The notes under the pieces were generated by a model that worked only from the letters and a program-made list of their open reading frames with translations, was not told where the DNA came from and did no database searches. From Fomitopsis serialis (Eukaryota; Basidiomycota; Agaricomycetes; Polyporales; Fomitopsidaceae), in contig NW_025955118.1 of the NCBI RefSeq assembly GCF_022376445.1, positions 28,268-92,267 on the forward strand: a DNA stretch of 64,000 bases, given 5' to 3'. Below, piece by piece: positions 21,601-33,055 of the stretch. Made by a program: the position numbers and the translations under genes. How positions within the stretch are numbered: the first letter of the stretch is position 1; each line of letters starts with the position of its first letter.

Positions 21601-22731
21601 CAGCAGATTCGGAAAACCTTGTCCGACGCGCCCCCGCGCGTGAGAAAATTCAAATAAATCAAGAAAATCACGAAAATGCGGAAAAGTCTAGGAATCGCGA
21701 TACACGTACCGTAGCCACTGCAGAACACCGTGTACACCCTGTTACAGGTTCGGGGCGCATGCGGCATGTCTGTCGAAGGCAAGTCGAGGGTATTTTTGAA
21801 GGTTGTGCAATGGTCGACGTGGCGGGCGCTAAAGCCGACTCCCCAGGGAGCATCCACTGCAAAATGCAGCTGTGGGTGTCATCGGGTGCTCGATTTGCAT
21901 GCGTACGGAGTACAGCTGTACTGATGTAGTTCTCAATGTAACAGAGGCAGTAGCTTGTGGGACAATGATAACCAGGAGGACTCGCCGCCTGGCGCTCAGC
22001 CTCAGTTACTAACGGTACAGTGCCTGGCAATTTTCAACTTCAAGTCGAAGTTGGGCCCGACATCGGCATGGGCACAGTATCGGATTGTAAGTAGGCACCG
22101 TATGGATATCGGAGCGATATTCGAAGAAGCCGAGACCTTATTCAGCCCTGTCTCAGTCAGTGACGAAATTCCTGTAGCCTTGAAGCTTCATGGCCAGCCG
22201 GAAATGCAAACTTGAAGTCGCGGCCTCGGGACTTCTGGTGAAATAACACAGACTCTCCCTTATTGAAGAGAACAAGACTTGAAGATATAACCTGAGTAGG
22301 CCATCTCAGGGCGGCACTGGCAATGCGAGCACTTCGGAGGCAAGTCTTTGACCTGGCTGCCCGTCAAATGCACGAATGTCTTCCTCTCAGGTTGTGTCTA
22401 TCTAGTAACCATGTCTCCCTGTCATCACGCATACTCTCCGGGTCATATCGAGTACCCACAGCGGTGTTCTGCAGTGGATGCTCCCTGGGGAGTCAACTTT
22501 AGCGCCCGCCATGTCGACGCATCGCACAACCTTCGAAATCACCCTCAACTTGCCTTCGATAGACATGCCGCATACGCCGCGAACCTGTAACAAGGCGTAC
22601 ACGGTGTTCTATAATGGCTACGGTGCGTGTATCGCGATTCCTAGACTTTTCCGCATTTTCGTCATTTTCTTGATTTATTTGAATTTTCGCACGCGCGGGG
22701 ACGCGTCGGACAAGGTTTTCCGAATCTGCTG
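21601..22731. mobile_element. Non-autonomous element with long terminal inverted repeats
   Basis: Left repeat 21601-21877 and right repeat 22453-22731 are inverted copies of about 280 bp (ends CAGCAGATTCGGAAAACCTT and its complement AAGGTTTTCCGAATCTGCTG). They differ by scattered substitutions. The element is flanked by TA on both sides, compatible with the TA target duplication of Tc1/mariner/pogo-type DNA transposons, though a two-base match is weak evidence. The ~570-bp centre holds only short frames and no transposase, so it would need an enzyme supplied in trans. It sits 140 bp upstream of kinase copy 2. Confidence 0.75.
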
Positions 22732-22849
22732 TAATAGTGTGTAGGTGTGGGTGGTTCAGCGAGACTTGACATTGTACGGCTCAGCGACACGGGCCCCCTA
22801 CCTCCCGAAGACGGATGGGCAGGAGCCTGGAGTTTGGCTGGAACATCGA

Positions 22850-25005
22850 CCCTTCTCCCAAACCAGCATCATGTCCTCTCACAGCGAGCCACCAGAGGAC
22901 TACGCAGTGTACTTTCCCCATCCTGTGCACCCCCTCGAGATATCTTTGGAGGTTGATAAGAACAGCAGCAGGCATCTCTCAAAGTTAGTCGAGGTTGTGA
23001 TCAACAAACAACTTGGACCGGAAGTTGATCCCGAGGCTTACACATTGTTCAAGGTGCGTATCCATCTTATATCAGTCACGCTTGTAGTGACCATACTAGC
23101 CCCCTGGATTGTCGCTGGAACCCGGCGAGACGTTACTCGATCGCAGCCGCCAATGGCTTCGCGAATACCACGATAGTCGGGATTTCAAAATCCGGCCAAC
23201 CGCCAAAGTGAGGAACGCTTTCCCTGAAGGACCGAGTCAGGATGATGTCGTCGACATCCTCGTCGTCACACCAGAGAGTGAGTCATCTCTACTGAGTGTT
23301 GGACATCTGCCTCACCCATAGCGCAGCCCTTGAAAGTCTGGACGACGTGGGAGACCTTGCCTCTAATTACAGGAAGGTCATTCGAGGTACGTTGTAGTGT
23401 TCTTACGTCCCTGGGCTAGCCAATTACCTTGTTCATCAGAACGCGAGAAGGAGGCCAAGAACGTCCGCACATCGTTACCTAGGCCGTCGGAAGGAATTAC
23501 TACACATGTGCAGAAGCTCTTCAACGAATGCGGCGACTGTTTTCATGCAGGACGACCACACGACAATTACGGTCCCCCAGTTGCCTTGTTCCACCCTACG
23601 TTGGGCCTGCTCGCATACCGCCTTCGCCATCTCGGCTCTGCGCTCCCCGAGGGCGAACCCAATTATCTAGAACTAGGAAAGGTCCATTCATTTATGGCAC
23701 TAGCTTTGAATTGCTACGACTTCGGAGAAGACCGTATTCTGGCCATTGGAAGTCTCCTCGAAGGTCTCCTTGCCTGCACACTCAGCTGGGACGTGCCCAT
23801 CAGCGATATTCGCCCCAACATAGCCATGGGCGGCTCGAAGCCATTCGGCTTCGTGGAAGTCAAAAACGAGGATGGATTGCATGGGGATGCCTTTCTGCAA
23901 GCAAGCCTTGATTACGCCAGGCTGGTGACAGATGATAAAAACGAGGTTTGGCCGCCAATCCGTGTGTGCACCGTGATGGCATGCTGACGAGGGACTCTGT
24001 AGCTGATACGGCAGCGACGACGTCGGTCCAACTACCCTGTCATCCTGATCAGCATCAGGGGCGATCTTCTCGAGATCGGGGTCGCCGTGTATACCGATGG
24101 ACCCTACATTGACCGCCTCTTCTCGGAGCGGTTGCGTCTGGACTTCTACCGGAACAATAACGTACTCCGTGTCGCACGAGCCTTCAAGGCTGTTCAGCTT
24201 GCTACTGGCGAGCTTACCGCATTCTACGCGCGACTCGACGCTGCACCTCCCTCCAGCAGCATCGCACATCTGTTTCCGTCACCCGTCCCGGTCCCCTCCT
24301 GCAAGGACAGCATGCCGTCCTTGACCTTCACGAATCGGATGTCTCGCGCCGGGGAGCTCTATCTTATGGCGAGGTCATCAGATCAGCGGTGTTCGCCCAT
24401 CTACCTCGCCACCATGCCCAAATCGACTGGAGGTGACACTCCGGACGGCGAAGTCGAGGTCATCGTCAAGTTCACCGCAAGGTACAATGCTGAGGCACAC
24501 CGCATCCTCGCCGCGGCCGGATTGGCGCCTACTCTGCACGCCATTATCCCCGTCTGTGATCGCATCTTCATGGTCGTCATGGATCGGGTTGAAGGCGAGA
24601 TGGCGTGGTCATTCGAGCAGAGAAACGAACTCCTCCCGCACAGTGTCTACGCCGACGTCAAGACCGCCGTCGACCTGCTCCACGAACACGACCTCGTGTT
24701 TGGCGATCTCCGGGCTCCCAACATCATGTGTGTTCGCAGGTCCGGTGGTGCTGGGTCCGACGAACACTGGAATGCCATGCTGATTGACTTTGACTGGGCC
24801 GGGACTCACGGCAGTGCATCATACCCAGCAATCATGAACGACCAGCTATCGGATTGGATCCCCACCATGCGGCGACTAGGATTGATGCGGAAGGAGCACG
24901 ATCTCGGCATGCTTGAACGGTTCAAGTTACTGTGCCAACCGACCGTTGCATGATCGTTTTCACTGGAACGGATTCGGTGTAGGGCGTAGGAGTACTCCCA
25001 AGGGA
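22850..25005 (+). repeat. Kinase inverted duplication, right copy
   Basis: Inverted partner of 11120-13290. Similarity starts around GTTTGGCTGgAACATCGACCCTT just before the ATG and ends about 50 bases beyond the stop. Confidence 0.85.
22871..24953 (+). CDS. FunK1-like fungal protein kinase, copy 2
   Basis: Five exons: 22871-23053, 23100-23277, 23327-23386, 23440-23945, 24003-24953; 625 aa. Exons 2-5 differ from copy 1 by few residues (for example GGDTPDGE against GAGDTPDGE, LRAPNIMC against LRTPNIMC), while exon 1 has many changes (EISLEVDKNSSRHLSKLVEV). Kinase residues are conserved: EVIVKF Lys, FGDLRAPN catalytic loop, LIDFDWAG. Splice sites are all GT-AG and in phase, so the gene looks intact. 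Function is unknown beyond a probable protein kinase. It has a different promoter from copy 1, with the terminal-inverted-repeat element 140 bp upstream, so its expression may differ. Confidence 0.82.
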
Positions 25006-25133
25006 GAACACCGTGTATTACGCTCGAACCTGCAATACAACAAGCGCGTTACGACAGACAAACACGCTGCAAATACTCCAGGTGGTCCTGGTTCGCACCC
25101 GCACCCGCGCCGCCCGAACGCGGCTACGAGATC

Positions 25134-25827
25134 GTGATCTTCGACGCCATCTCTGGCGTCGTCTTCGGGAACGTAACGGTCATCACGCCGTCCTCCATCC
25201 TCGTCGCCAAGTACGCGCGCCCCGAGCACATGGCGCTCATGCCCGCCCCCGGGGGCGAGCGGTTCGAGCAGGCCGTGAGCGTGGAGATGAGCAACTTCGA
25301 CGTGTACATGGGCGCGCTCGCGTGGGAGGTGGTCTTCAAGAGGTGAGTGTCGCCCGTTCTCGGAGCTGCAGGAAGGGTCGTGAACTGGGTGTGTCTCTGG
25401 GATGCGATGAAGGTATACCGGGGTCATGACGGACGAAACGATCGTCGCGGACCTGCTGCAGACGCTGAACAGCAAGCTGGACGCGTACGAGGTCCTCCTG
25501 GCCAAGAACCGATACCTCGCTGGGGACGTGAGTGTGCTCCCGGCTCTCGCCTTGCCTCTCTCACAGTGTGAGCTTCTCCAGGTAGTGACACTGGCGGACC
25601 TTTTCCACCTACCTTTCGGCAGCATCCTGGGGAGCATGGGGTACGATCTACTCACCACTTCGTCGAGGCCGAACGTGTCCAGGTGAGTCCGCGCAACCCA
25701 TGTATTCGACATCAGTCCACCACTCGACGTCTGGACGAACGCCTTCGTGGCTGACACTCGTCCCAAAAGGTGGTGGAAAAATATCAGCTCGCGCCCGGCA
25801 TGGCAAGCCGTGAAGGAGAATGCTTGA
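25134..25827 (+). CDS. N-terminally truncated glutathione transferase-like gene
   Basis: Exons 25134-25342, 25413-25527, 25582-25682, 25770-25827 give an open 160-aa product. From VAKYARPEHMALMP on it matches the full gene, with all three introns and splice phases preserved. The thioredoxin domain (first ~70 residues, including the catalytic Ser and glutathione loop) is absent; 23 unrelated codons beginning MIFDAISGVVFGN replace it. The product therefore cannot bind glutathione in the normal way. The residue GGERFEQ replaces GDLERFARFEQ (short deletion). It may be a pseudogene with a still-open frame, or a chimeric gene; the start codon is chosen only because it is the first in-frame ATG. Confidence 0.6.
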
Positions 25828-26015
25828 GACCAGTGGAGCGAATTTCTCATTCGTGTGAGAATGCAAGTCGCAGTCTATGGAGCAGCCTGTATTGAGAAGA
25901 AATATGACGTGTTCAGCCATCGAGTGTGCTGTGGCCTGCAATCGGCGCGTTCAGGATAACAGCGAAGTCTTACCTGAGGGCCGTTAGAGCATGCTGGTCA
26001 GAACTTGTTCTTGAG
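25200..26015 (+). repeat. Direct duplication, transferase segment (truncated copy)
   Basis: Partner of 20649-21485. It lies immediately downstream of kinase copy 2. Intron sequences and 3' flank are both well preserved. Confidence 0.85.
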
Positions 26016-26398
26016 GCGCATCTCGCCGTGCGACGAGGTCAAAATCCGTGACCAAAGTGTGAATGAGAGACAAACATCATTTCAGAAAAGGAGTAGAACG
26101 CGAAGGACGATAACCCAGTGACATGGATGCTCCATGCTGGACCAGTGAAGTCGTTGAGTGGTGCACAGTCGCCTCAAGAGCAAAATTTGCAGCATATACT
26201 CTGCGATTAGCCGTGGAACGGCCATTATATAGCACGGCTTGCAAAGAGCACACATCGCCAGACAGATGGCACAGCGACAGCCAGTAAAATAGACAACGGA
26301 GGCCAACTGCTGAGACCGGTCAGCCAGCCCTTCACGACGACGACGACAACCGCACCGCGCACCTCTCATCCACGCACACCGACAGCACGCCCCCATCT

Positions 26399-26905
26399 CT
26401 ATTTCTTCTTGTCCTTCTTCTTGTAGACACCCATGACGGACTCCGCGTCCGCCTTCATGTCCTTCAACGACCTGCCCTCCTCCACGGCGTCCGACTGCGC
26501 CATCCACGTCATATTCTGCGCGCCATACCCGCCGAGGCCCTCGAACCGCCTGTTGAACCTGCCCAGCCGGCCCGTGATGGCGTCCTCCTCCTCCGCCTCG
26601 CCCAGGAAGCGCGACGCGTTCCAGAGCGGCGTGTTCGTCGTGTCCTTGGAGAGCTTTAGCACGGAGCGCGGCGACGTCGTGTAGTGCGTGAACGTGCTCC
26701 CGTCGACGCGGACGACGACCTGCGGGAACTGTGGCGCAAAGGGCTTCGGGAGCACGCGCTGGCGGTGCTTCCAGACGTGTGTGCGGCCGTAGGGCGATGA
26801 GGAGACCGACCGGGCTTGTTGGAAGGCGCGGGGCCGGGAAGAGCCTACTAGTGCTGTCTTGAGGCTCGAAGAAGACGGGCCCGCTAGTGTGAGGACGGTA
26901 CTCAT
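26399..26905 (-). CDS. Mitochondrial large-subunit ribosomal protein bL31m
   Basis: Single exon, 168 aa from the ATG at 26905 (MSTVLTLAGPSSSSL, a Ser/Arg-rich mitochondrial presequence); an upstream in-frame ATG at 26971 would add 22 residues and is less likely. The core reads QVVVRVDGSTFTHYTTSPR, a Lys-rich turn and NTPLWNASRFLGE, then RLGRFNRRFEGLGG, matching the fungal bL31m pattern (variable-sequence strand, N-P-L-W-N motif, RFN+R helix). The C-terminus is Lys-rich (KKKDKKK). The protein is part of the mitochondrial 54S ribosomal subunit. It neighbours the Mic26/27 gene in the same orientation, but with 350 bp between and no sign of co-transcription. Confidence 0.85.
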   Translation of the reverse strand: MSTVLTLAGPSSSSLKTALVGSSRPRAFQQARSVSSSPYGRTHVWKHRQRVLPKPFAPQFPQVVVRVDGSTFTHYTTSPRSVLKLSKDTTNTPLWNASRFLGEAEEEDAITGRLGRFNRRFEGLGGYGAQNMTWMAQSDAVEEGRSLKDMKADAESVMGVYKKKDKKK

Positions 26906-27253
26906 GTTGAATGGTATAGAATGGGACAGCCTCGAGAGAGGAAGGAGACGGCCCGCCCGGCAGTGATCCAAGTCAGGTTAAAGTGAGCTGGACAAACAGG
27001 CGCCCGACGGGGACGAGCGTAAGTTTTCCGAGAATGGCAATACCACACAATCCCAAGTGCATTCTCAGGTGAAGGAGGGGTCGAAGAATAGCAGTCACCA
27101 CCCTAGCAATGAACTCGACGTATACGTAGTCGAAGTGAAAGCCAGACTTGGTAGTGTCTAGCTTGGTAGGATCCGGGCGGTTTCATCCTAGTTTGGATGA
27201 ACCACAATGTTAAGGAGGACAGCTGCAGCATCTACAACGCGCGCACAAGTCTA

Positions 27254-28271
27254 TCATACTAGTCTCCTCGGAGGCTCGTCAGCCTTGCTCTCCGCCTGTG
27301 CAACCGCCTCGTGCACGTTCTGCTCCGTCGCGCCCTTGACCTCTTCCACCTTATGCGCCACCACCGCAGCCGCCTCCCCCACCTTCTGCTGGGCCGCCAC
27401 CGCCGCTCCGCGCGCCTGGCCCTCCACCGCGTGTGCAACGCCCTTGCTCCACCCAAGTGTCTCCTGCAGCTTCAGCCCCGTCGCCTCCTCGAGCCGCACG
27501 ACCGCACGGAGCACGCCTGCCCCCGCCCGCTCGCGGCCCGCCGCGCTCGCGTCCTGCAGGCGCGCCCACGTCATCGCGCTGTGTGCCTTCGCGATTTCGT
27601 GCTTCTCCGCGACACCCGGGAAGTAGGCGTCCTCGAGCGCGCCGAGGTACGCGGAGACGTTGTGGCTCGTCTTGGGAAGGAAGTGGTTGAGGGAGAGGAG
27701 GAGCAACGTCGGCGGGAGGGCGAGCCGCACGGGGAGAGCGCGGTTCCGTGCGAGGACGGAGCCGGTGAGGGTCGCGACGCCGACGTAGAGGATCCCGGGT
27801 GTTAGAGGCTCGTCGGGGGCGACGAGGGACTTGATGCGTTCTGCACAGAGGCGGGGATGAGGCGTGCGGGGCGGGGAGCGAGAGATGGGCGAGACGCACT
27901 TTCGACAGACTCCTCTACGCTGATCCACCGCGAGACGACGCCCTGCACTTGCGCGCGGGCGTCGAGGTAGGTGTCGGTCACCGCTCTCCGTGCCTTTCCG
28001 ATCTGCTTCTCGAGCTCGGAAGGTGTCTCAATGAGCAGAACATCTCGGGTCGGTTCAGGATAGATAGGAAGCTACACCGTCCATGCGTAGTTAGCGTGAG
28101 CGAAGGGTGAAAGAAGAAACGGAGCTGCTCGTGCGCACCTTGTCCTTCGACGTCTGGGTCACCGCGACCGCGGCAGCGGCGGTGGCAAGGACCGCCCTGC
28201 GTTGCTAGAGCAAGTTCACATATCAGCAAGTCAAACACTGGAATAGAACATACCGCAAGCAAGCGCAGCAT
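27254..28271 (-). CDS. MICOS complex subunit, Mic26/Mic27 (apolipoprotein O family)
   Basis: Four exons: 28271-28254, 28204-28139, 28071-27900, 27840-27254; 280 aa. Exon 1 has only six codons (MLRLLA). The N-terminus is an Arg/Ala-rich mitochondrial leader, followed by LPIYPEP, a characteristic ApoO-family word, and a helix ELEKQIGKARRAVTDTYLDA. Two membrane stretches follow: GILYVGVATLTGSVLA and LPPTLLLLSLNHFLP, then HNVSAYLGALEDAYFPG. The long Ala/Glu-rich C-terminus is probably a coiled amphipathic helix in the intermembrane space. Family members sit in the inner membrane at crista junctions and modulate MICOS assembly and cardiolipin binding. I cannot distinguish Mic26 from Mic27 by eye. 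Confidence 0.85.
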
Positions 28272-28633
28272 AGAGGAGTATACGCGGATGGTCGTTCGTG
28301 GCTGCAGCGAACTCACCGGCGCCTGCACTCGGGCGAGCACTTCCCGGCAATGCCCGGACGAGCTCAGATTCCGATCTCATACATCGACCCAGCGGATGAC
28401 CGTTCGTACCAAGTTCGCACTCACTCAATTCAACAATCACTCTGGACAATTTTGCTTCCAGGGACTTCACAACTCGTCGCACGTAGGAGTACAATCCATC
28501 GATACACCAGTCCGCAAAGCAGTACTCTACAACAACATCGAGAAACACGGAGGTATACAGGTATTAGTCGTACAACAAACAGTCAGTCAATAGCAGTACA
28601 TGTCCCATCCGAGATTATCAGCACGTTTTGGCG
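28272..28633. other. Intergenic region
   Basis: Promoter side of the Mic26/27 gene and 3' side of the membrane-protein gene; only short frames. Confidence 0.5.
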
Positions 28634-29683
28634 TTAGTGAGGCTCGCTCTCATCCAACACTACCTCCTCCCGCGCGCGCACCCTCGCGATGCCAAACTCG
28701 ACATACGGTACGTCCTCCTGTTCGACATGATGGGACTCGTGGTGCGGCGCGGGCATGGCGACCAAGAAAGCTACGTCCAGTGTCCGGCCGTTCCGCACAG
28801 ACGACGGGGCGCTCTGTGGTGAGAGCTCGACGGCTTCCGGTTGCCGTGGGTCTGTAGAGGTGGCGGGTGCGGGGAGGACGGAGGCTCCCACGGAGGGCAT
28901 GGGCATGATCGTTCGTATACGTTGGCGGAAGCGCGCGAACGTCGACGGGGACGCGGGCTGCGAATGCGAATGAGGTGTTGATAGCACAGGCGGACTTTTT
29001 CTTGGAGGCGTCTTCGCCTCCCTCGCCGCGACGGGCTTGACCACCGAAGGTCAGCGCACACGCTCACCGCGCAAGACGCGCCACCACTCACCATGACGGC
29101 GTTCCACCACCCTCCGCCGACGCTCCCCGCACTGCTCGTGCTCTCCCTCCAGCCATGCAACCTCTCCTTCCCCTTGCCCTTCTCCCTCTCCGCGGGCGCA
29201 TGCCCGAGATACACGTCGAACAGCTCCGGCTTCCGCGCGAGTAGCGCCGCCCGCTCGAAACTCACACCTGGCGCGGGCACGCCGGATATGAGGCCGTCCC
29301 GGATGGCATCCGCGATGAGCTGCCGTTGTCGACGGCGGATGAGATATGAGCGCACGACGATCGCGGCGGAGACGGAGAGGAGGAGCAGGAGGGTCGCTAT
29401 AGGGAACAGTGGACGGGTGCATCAGCCTGAGTATCTGGGAAGCCGTCCCAATAACGGGAAGCCCAGCGCGGTATACTCACCGAGAAACGTATACACTGTA
29501 CATATCGTTTAGCCTTGGGTTAAGGATCCCAAGCGAGATCAACGTACGATATAGCGTAGCGGACGAGGTCGTGCCATCGTCCCCGCTCCCCGAAGAGCCT
29601 GAATCCGCGCTCGAGCTCCCGGACGGCGCACTCGATGTGGACGTCGCCGTCACAGAGATGTTCGTGAGTGGTTGGGTCGCCAT
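28634..29683 (-). CDS. Hypothetical single-pass membrane protein
   Basis: Four exons: 29683-29548, 29495-29481, 29396-29092, 29035-28634; 285 aa. The 15-nt second exon is needed to keep phase and completes the membrane helix (LYTFLATLLLLLSVSAAIVV). The N-terminus is Ser/Thr-rich (likely outside and O-glycosylated); after the helix comes a basic anchor RSYLIRRRQRQ, then ELFDVYLGHAP, a Lys/Glu linker and a proline-rich region ending EDVPYVEFGIARVRAREE. The layout resembles fungal type I membrane proteins of unknown function with a short cytosolic proline-rich tail. No catalytic domain is seen. A diverged fragment of its promoter, exon 1 and exon 2 is found at 41.1-41.5 kb. Confidence 0.7.
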
Positions 29684-30757
29684 CGCGTTAACGGTACGGA
29701 GGAGAGAGAAGACGGTCGATGCGCCAGACGTGAGCTAGTACTTGTAGTATGCGGATGCGATGCACAGTGCAGAAGGTTCCGCTCGATGTGCGAGCTGATC
29801 CGCAGGCCAGATGGAGGTCGTCAGTCGTGAGTAGTTGAGGGGCCAGTGGTGGGGGAACTGGAAGAGAGTCGGCGGGTGTTACCTGGCCAGTATGTAGCTC
29901 GGACGCCAGCGGAGGTTGTGCGGAACACCCGTCGGTTTGGAAGATGGGAGGGCGACAGTTGCTGTACCGTGTCCGCCGCTGGTCGTCCGACCGTGCCCGC
30001 GATCAGCTCTGTGTGCGTTAGTCAGGCGCGAGGACACAGTACAAGTATAGATCGTGTGAGCCGTCACTGGAGCGGCCAGCGGGCGTGGGTGGGACTCGAT
30101 GGCGACGGTGGATAATTAGCCCGTGTAGAGCAAGCGGGAGGCGTGCTTAAACATAGGATAGTATGATGTGTTTGGCCCTCGAACGAGCAGGGTAGACTTG
30201 ATATCGGGGTTAAGTTAAGCTTCCTGCAGAAGTGCTGTCAGATGCTCGCATTTCGCTCCAGGCGCTTTGAAGTCACGGGATACATGTACCGGTACAGTAC
30301 ATCGGATTCGTAGAGACCGTTGAATGCAGAACACAGTACACCAATGCTAGGGTCGTACAGGATGATGCGAATATTTGATATAATAGTACAACGATAGTGG
30401 TGGCACTCGGTAGAGGGGGGTCTGACCTTGGAAGAAACTTTAATGATCAAGGTACATGCATATGCGATGTCGGTGGCAGCCAAGAACGATGTCAACAGGA
30501 AGTACGCATCATGAACGCATATCCGGTAAAAGAAACAAGGTAAACAAGTGTCGTACCGAATGCAACTGCGGATAATGGAAAGCAGTGAGGGTGATGCGTG
30601 CATATATACGTGAAGAGGTCTGGGTAATAGTCGCAACTTGAAAGAGAACCCTCTCGTCAGTGCGATCGCTATGTAACTAAATACGCTAAAAGAACTCACG
30701 TATGATATTAGAACGTGGAGCCACACGCAACGACTGCACTCGCGCAGCTGGCGATCC
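29684..30757. other. Intergenic region
   Basis: Contains the promoter of the membrane-protein gene (part of it, to about 29840, is duplicated at 41.44-41.50 kb). A 209-codon minus-strand frame at 30238-30867 is Ser/Ile/Cys-rich and overlaps the 3' end of the first HTH gene; I do not believe it. Confidence 0.5.
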
Positions 30758-31800
30758 TTAGCTCGACCGGTATCCGCCCATGTACACATCATCCGACCAC
30801 CGAATGCTTGGCTTGGCTCCGGCATATTCAAGTGGAGGGGGGCTCGAGTCGACTTCAGGATCGGCATGAGCGAGGATCATCGATTGAGGCCCCGTCTGGG
30901 TGTCGTCTCGAGAACTGGACGTGGCGAATGTGACCCGAGTGTTGCCGGCTGCAAGAGCATCGCGGAAAATGGGAGACTCGCGTTCCCAGCGGGCAATATG
31001 GTTGTTCGAAGGACCAGCGGAATCAAAAATGATCCGGACCTCATCCTCCTGTTTGTCGCCCACATCTCCGTCATTTGGCAGGGGATCAAAGTAAATATCG
31101 GTGTTTCCTAGAGCTTTCGCGCGCAACTCGTCTCTTTCAGTGTAACCACTACCGGTCATCATTCCATCCACGATCCCGAAACGCGCCTTGAAGTTCCGTA
31201 ACCACGTACGACCGCGGTCCGCAATGGAAGTACGGTATCTGTCGTCCGCGATAGCCAAGTCGCGTAGCCTCGCGTATGGCTCGTTCTTTGATCATCTTGT
31301 CGGTGACTTTGACATCTCCCGCGGAGTTTTGCATCAACCAGCGCTGTAGTGATGCTTCTACGTTGTCGAATCGTGGGATGCTACCATTGGAGCAGGGTCG
31401 ACAAGTTACAACGGTGGCAGCGCAGGACCATGGTTATATGCTCGTACCTATCTCTGGCGACTCTACACCCGTCCTGGTGCTCAGTCTCCAACCATATGTA
31501 GTTGTACTTCAGCGCCTTTGTTACAGTGCTCCTCTTGACGTTGAGTGCATCTGCGATCTGTTGGTGTGTCATTTGCGGATCTGCCAGATGCATCTCGCAC
31601 GCCCTCTTCTTGTCCGATGCGTAGAAAGGGCTTCTACTATATTTCGGACGTGGGCGCGGGTTCGTCGCCCTGCGGTACTGCTTTTCGAGGCATTGAAGAG
31701 TCCTGATATTGCACTGAAAGTGATCAAAATCGGGAGACATGTATTCAGCCAATGTCACATTGTTTCTTGTAGAGGCGTGAACAACCCCTGTAGACGTCAT
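30758..31800 (-). pseudogene. CENP-B-type HTH gene, copy A, frameshifted
   Basis: Exon 1 (from 31800) encodes a basic HTH: SDKKRACEMHLADPQMTHQQ and IADALNVKRSTVTKAL. After an intron ending near 31383, the second HTH of the CENP-B/Tc5 type follows: VTDKMIKERAIREATRLGYRG. Its expected ending FHCGR-x-WLRNFKARFGIVDG is split between two frames by one extra base near 31220. The tail to 30758 stays open. Family members are derived from pogo/Tc5-type transposases and bind DNA through the two HTH units; no DDE catalytic domain is visible. The frameshift makes the current product non-functional unless it is a sequence error. Confidence 0.7.
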
Positions 31801-33055
31801 TCAGTTCAAATCGTAAGTGTTTGCGTGATCACCGCCGTACTTTGATTTGGCTTATCATCCCCGCCGTGCGCGTTCTGCGCCTGAAGTGCCTCTTCCCGAT
31901 GGCTGCATGTCGCGGATATGTGGCTGGTAGACTGGTACGGAACGCCGGAGCAGTCAGATCTGTGTCGTAGTAGGCTATCGGGTCAACTTGAATGCATACT
32001 TACTGGGCCGGACGGAGTGTCCTGTGGTGTGTCTTCAACAGGGAGCCATCAGATAGCGCGGATGCAGGCATGGACGAAAAGAAAAAGTAGTATTGCGGTA
32101 TAGCTTTGGACTAGGATCCTACAGCGCAGCTGGGAGGAAACGTGAGTCCATGCGATTGCGAACGGAGTCAAATGTATACGCGTTCACGAGGAGGAGGAGG
32201 AGGAGGAGGGGATTCACGACATCGGAGCGAGCCGGGCCTGAGGCGCTCGCTGCGCCCACGAGCGCCCACGTCGATCGCCACAGGCGCCGGCGAGCAGCTT
32301 GATCGTACTGTATGCGTCCGCACGGTAGTGCACACCTCTGCAATTAGTGCGTAATACGGAATGCGAACAGTACATGCACTAGCTACATTAGTTTCAGTAT
32401 TAGAATGTCACAAGTAAGAGAGGTGTACATCGTGATGATGATGCTCGCTGGGGCTGCTCGCAATGACCTGCAGAGCTTGTCACCTGCGACGTGCGTTGCT
32501 CTACTAATCGCCACGACAAACACAGCGGGCTCCCGGGAGCTAGCAGCCTTCAGCTTAATAAAGACTTGCCAGTCATTTGTGCACTCGATATGCCCGTGCC
32601 AGACTACGGCGCTCAGTCTGTGGACAACCTACTGGTAGCTAAGAGGCGATCACAGTGGATATACGTACGAAGGTGCGGAAACAATTCTCGGGAGGCCACA
32701 ATATGACAACGCAGGACCATGCGATGCACTACCGATGCAACTTTCCGTTATCCCGAACAAAAGACTCCGGGATTCGGACGTTCGCGCGAACGTATCGAGC
32801 GGGATCGGTGTCGTCGTAGGGAGACATGATTGTGGGGTATTCAGAAACGTGGTGCCAGATATCACCAGCCTAGGCGTATTGGAGGAAGTCAAAGTCATGG
32901 TAGTGGACATGATCAAAGGGAAATTGGGTCTTGAGAACGCGAAAACAGGCATCGTCATCTCATCAGGATGTACTAGTAGACGATAGTCGGTGCCAGCTAG
33001 TGGACGGTACCTACACAAATGACGGTGTCAGTATATATTCATCTCTTTCGCGGAT
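31801..33055. other. Spacer with a GGA microsatellite
   Basis: No gene supported. A short (GAG)n/(GGA)n purine run is at about 32188-32210. Frames are short on both strands. Confidence 0.5.

Noticed and set aside
30238..30867. 209-codon minus-strand frame with hydrophobic stretches
   Set aside because: Overlaps the 3' end of HTH copy A in another frame, has biased Ser/Ile/Cys composition and no splice or homology support.
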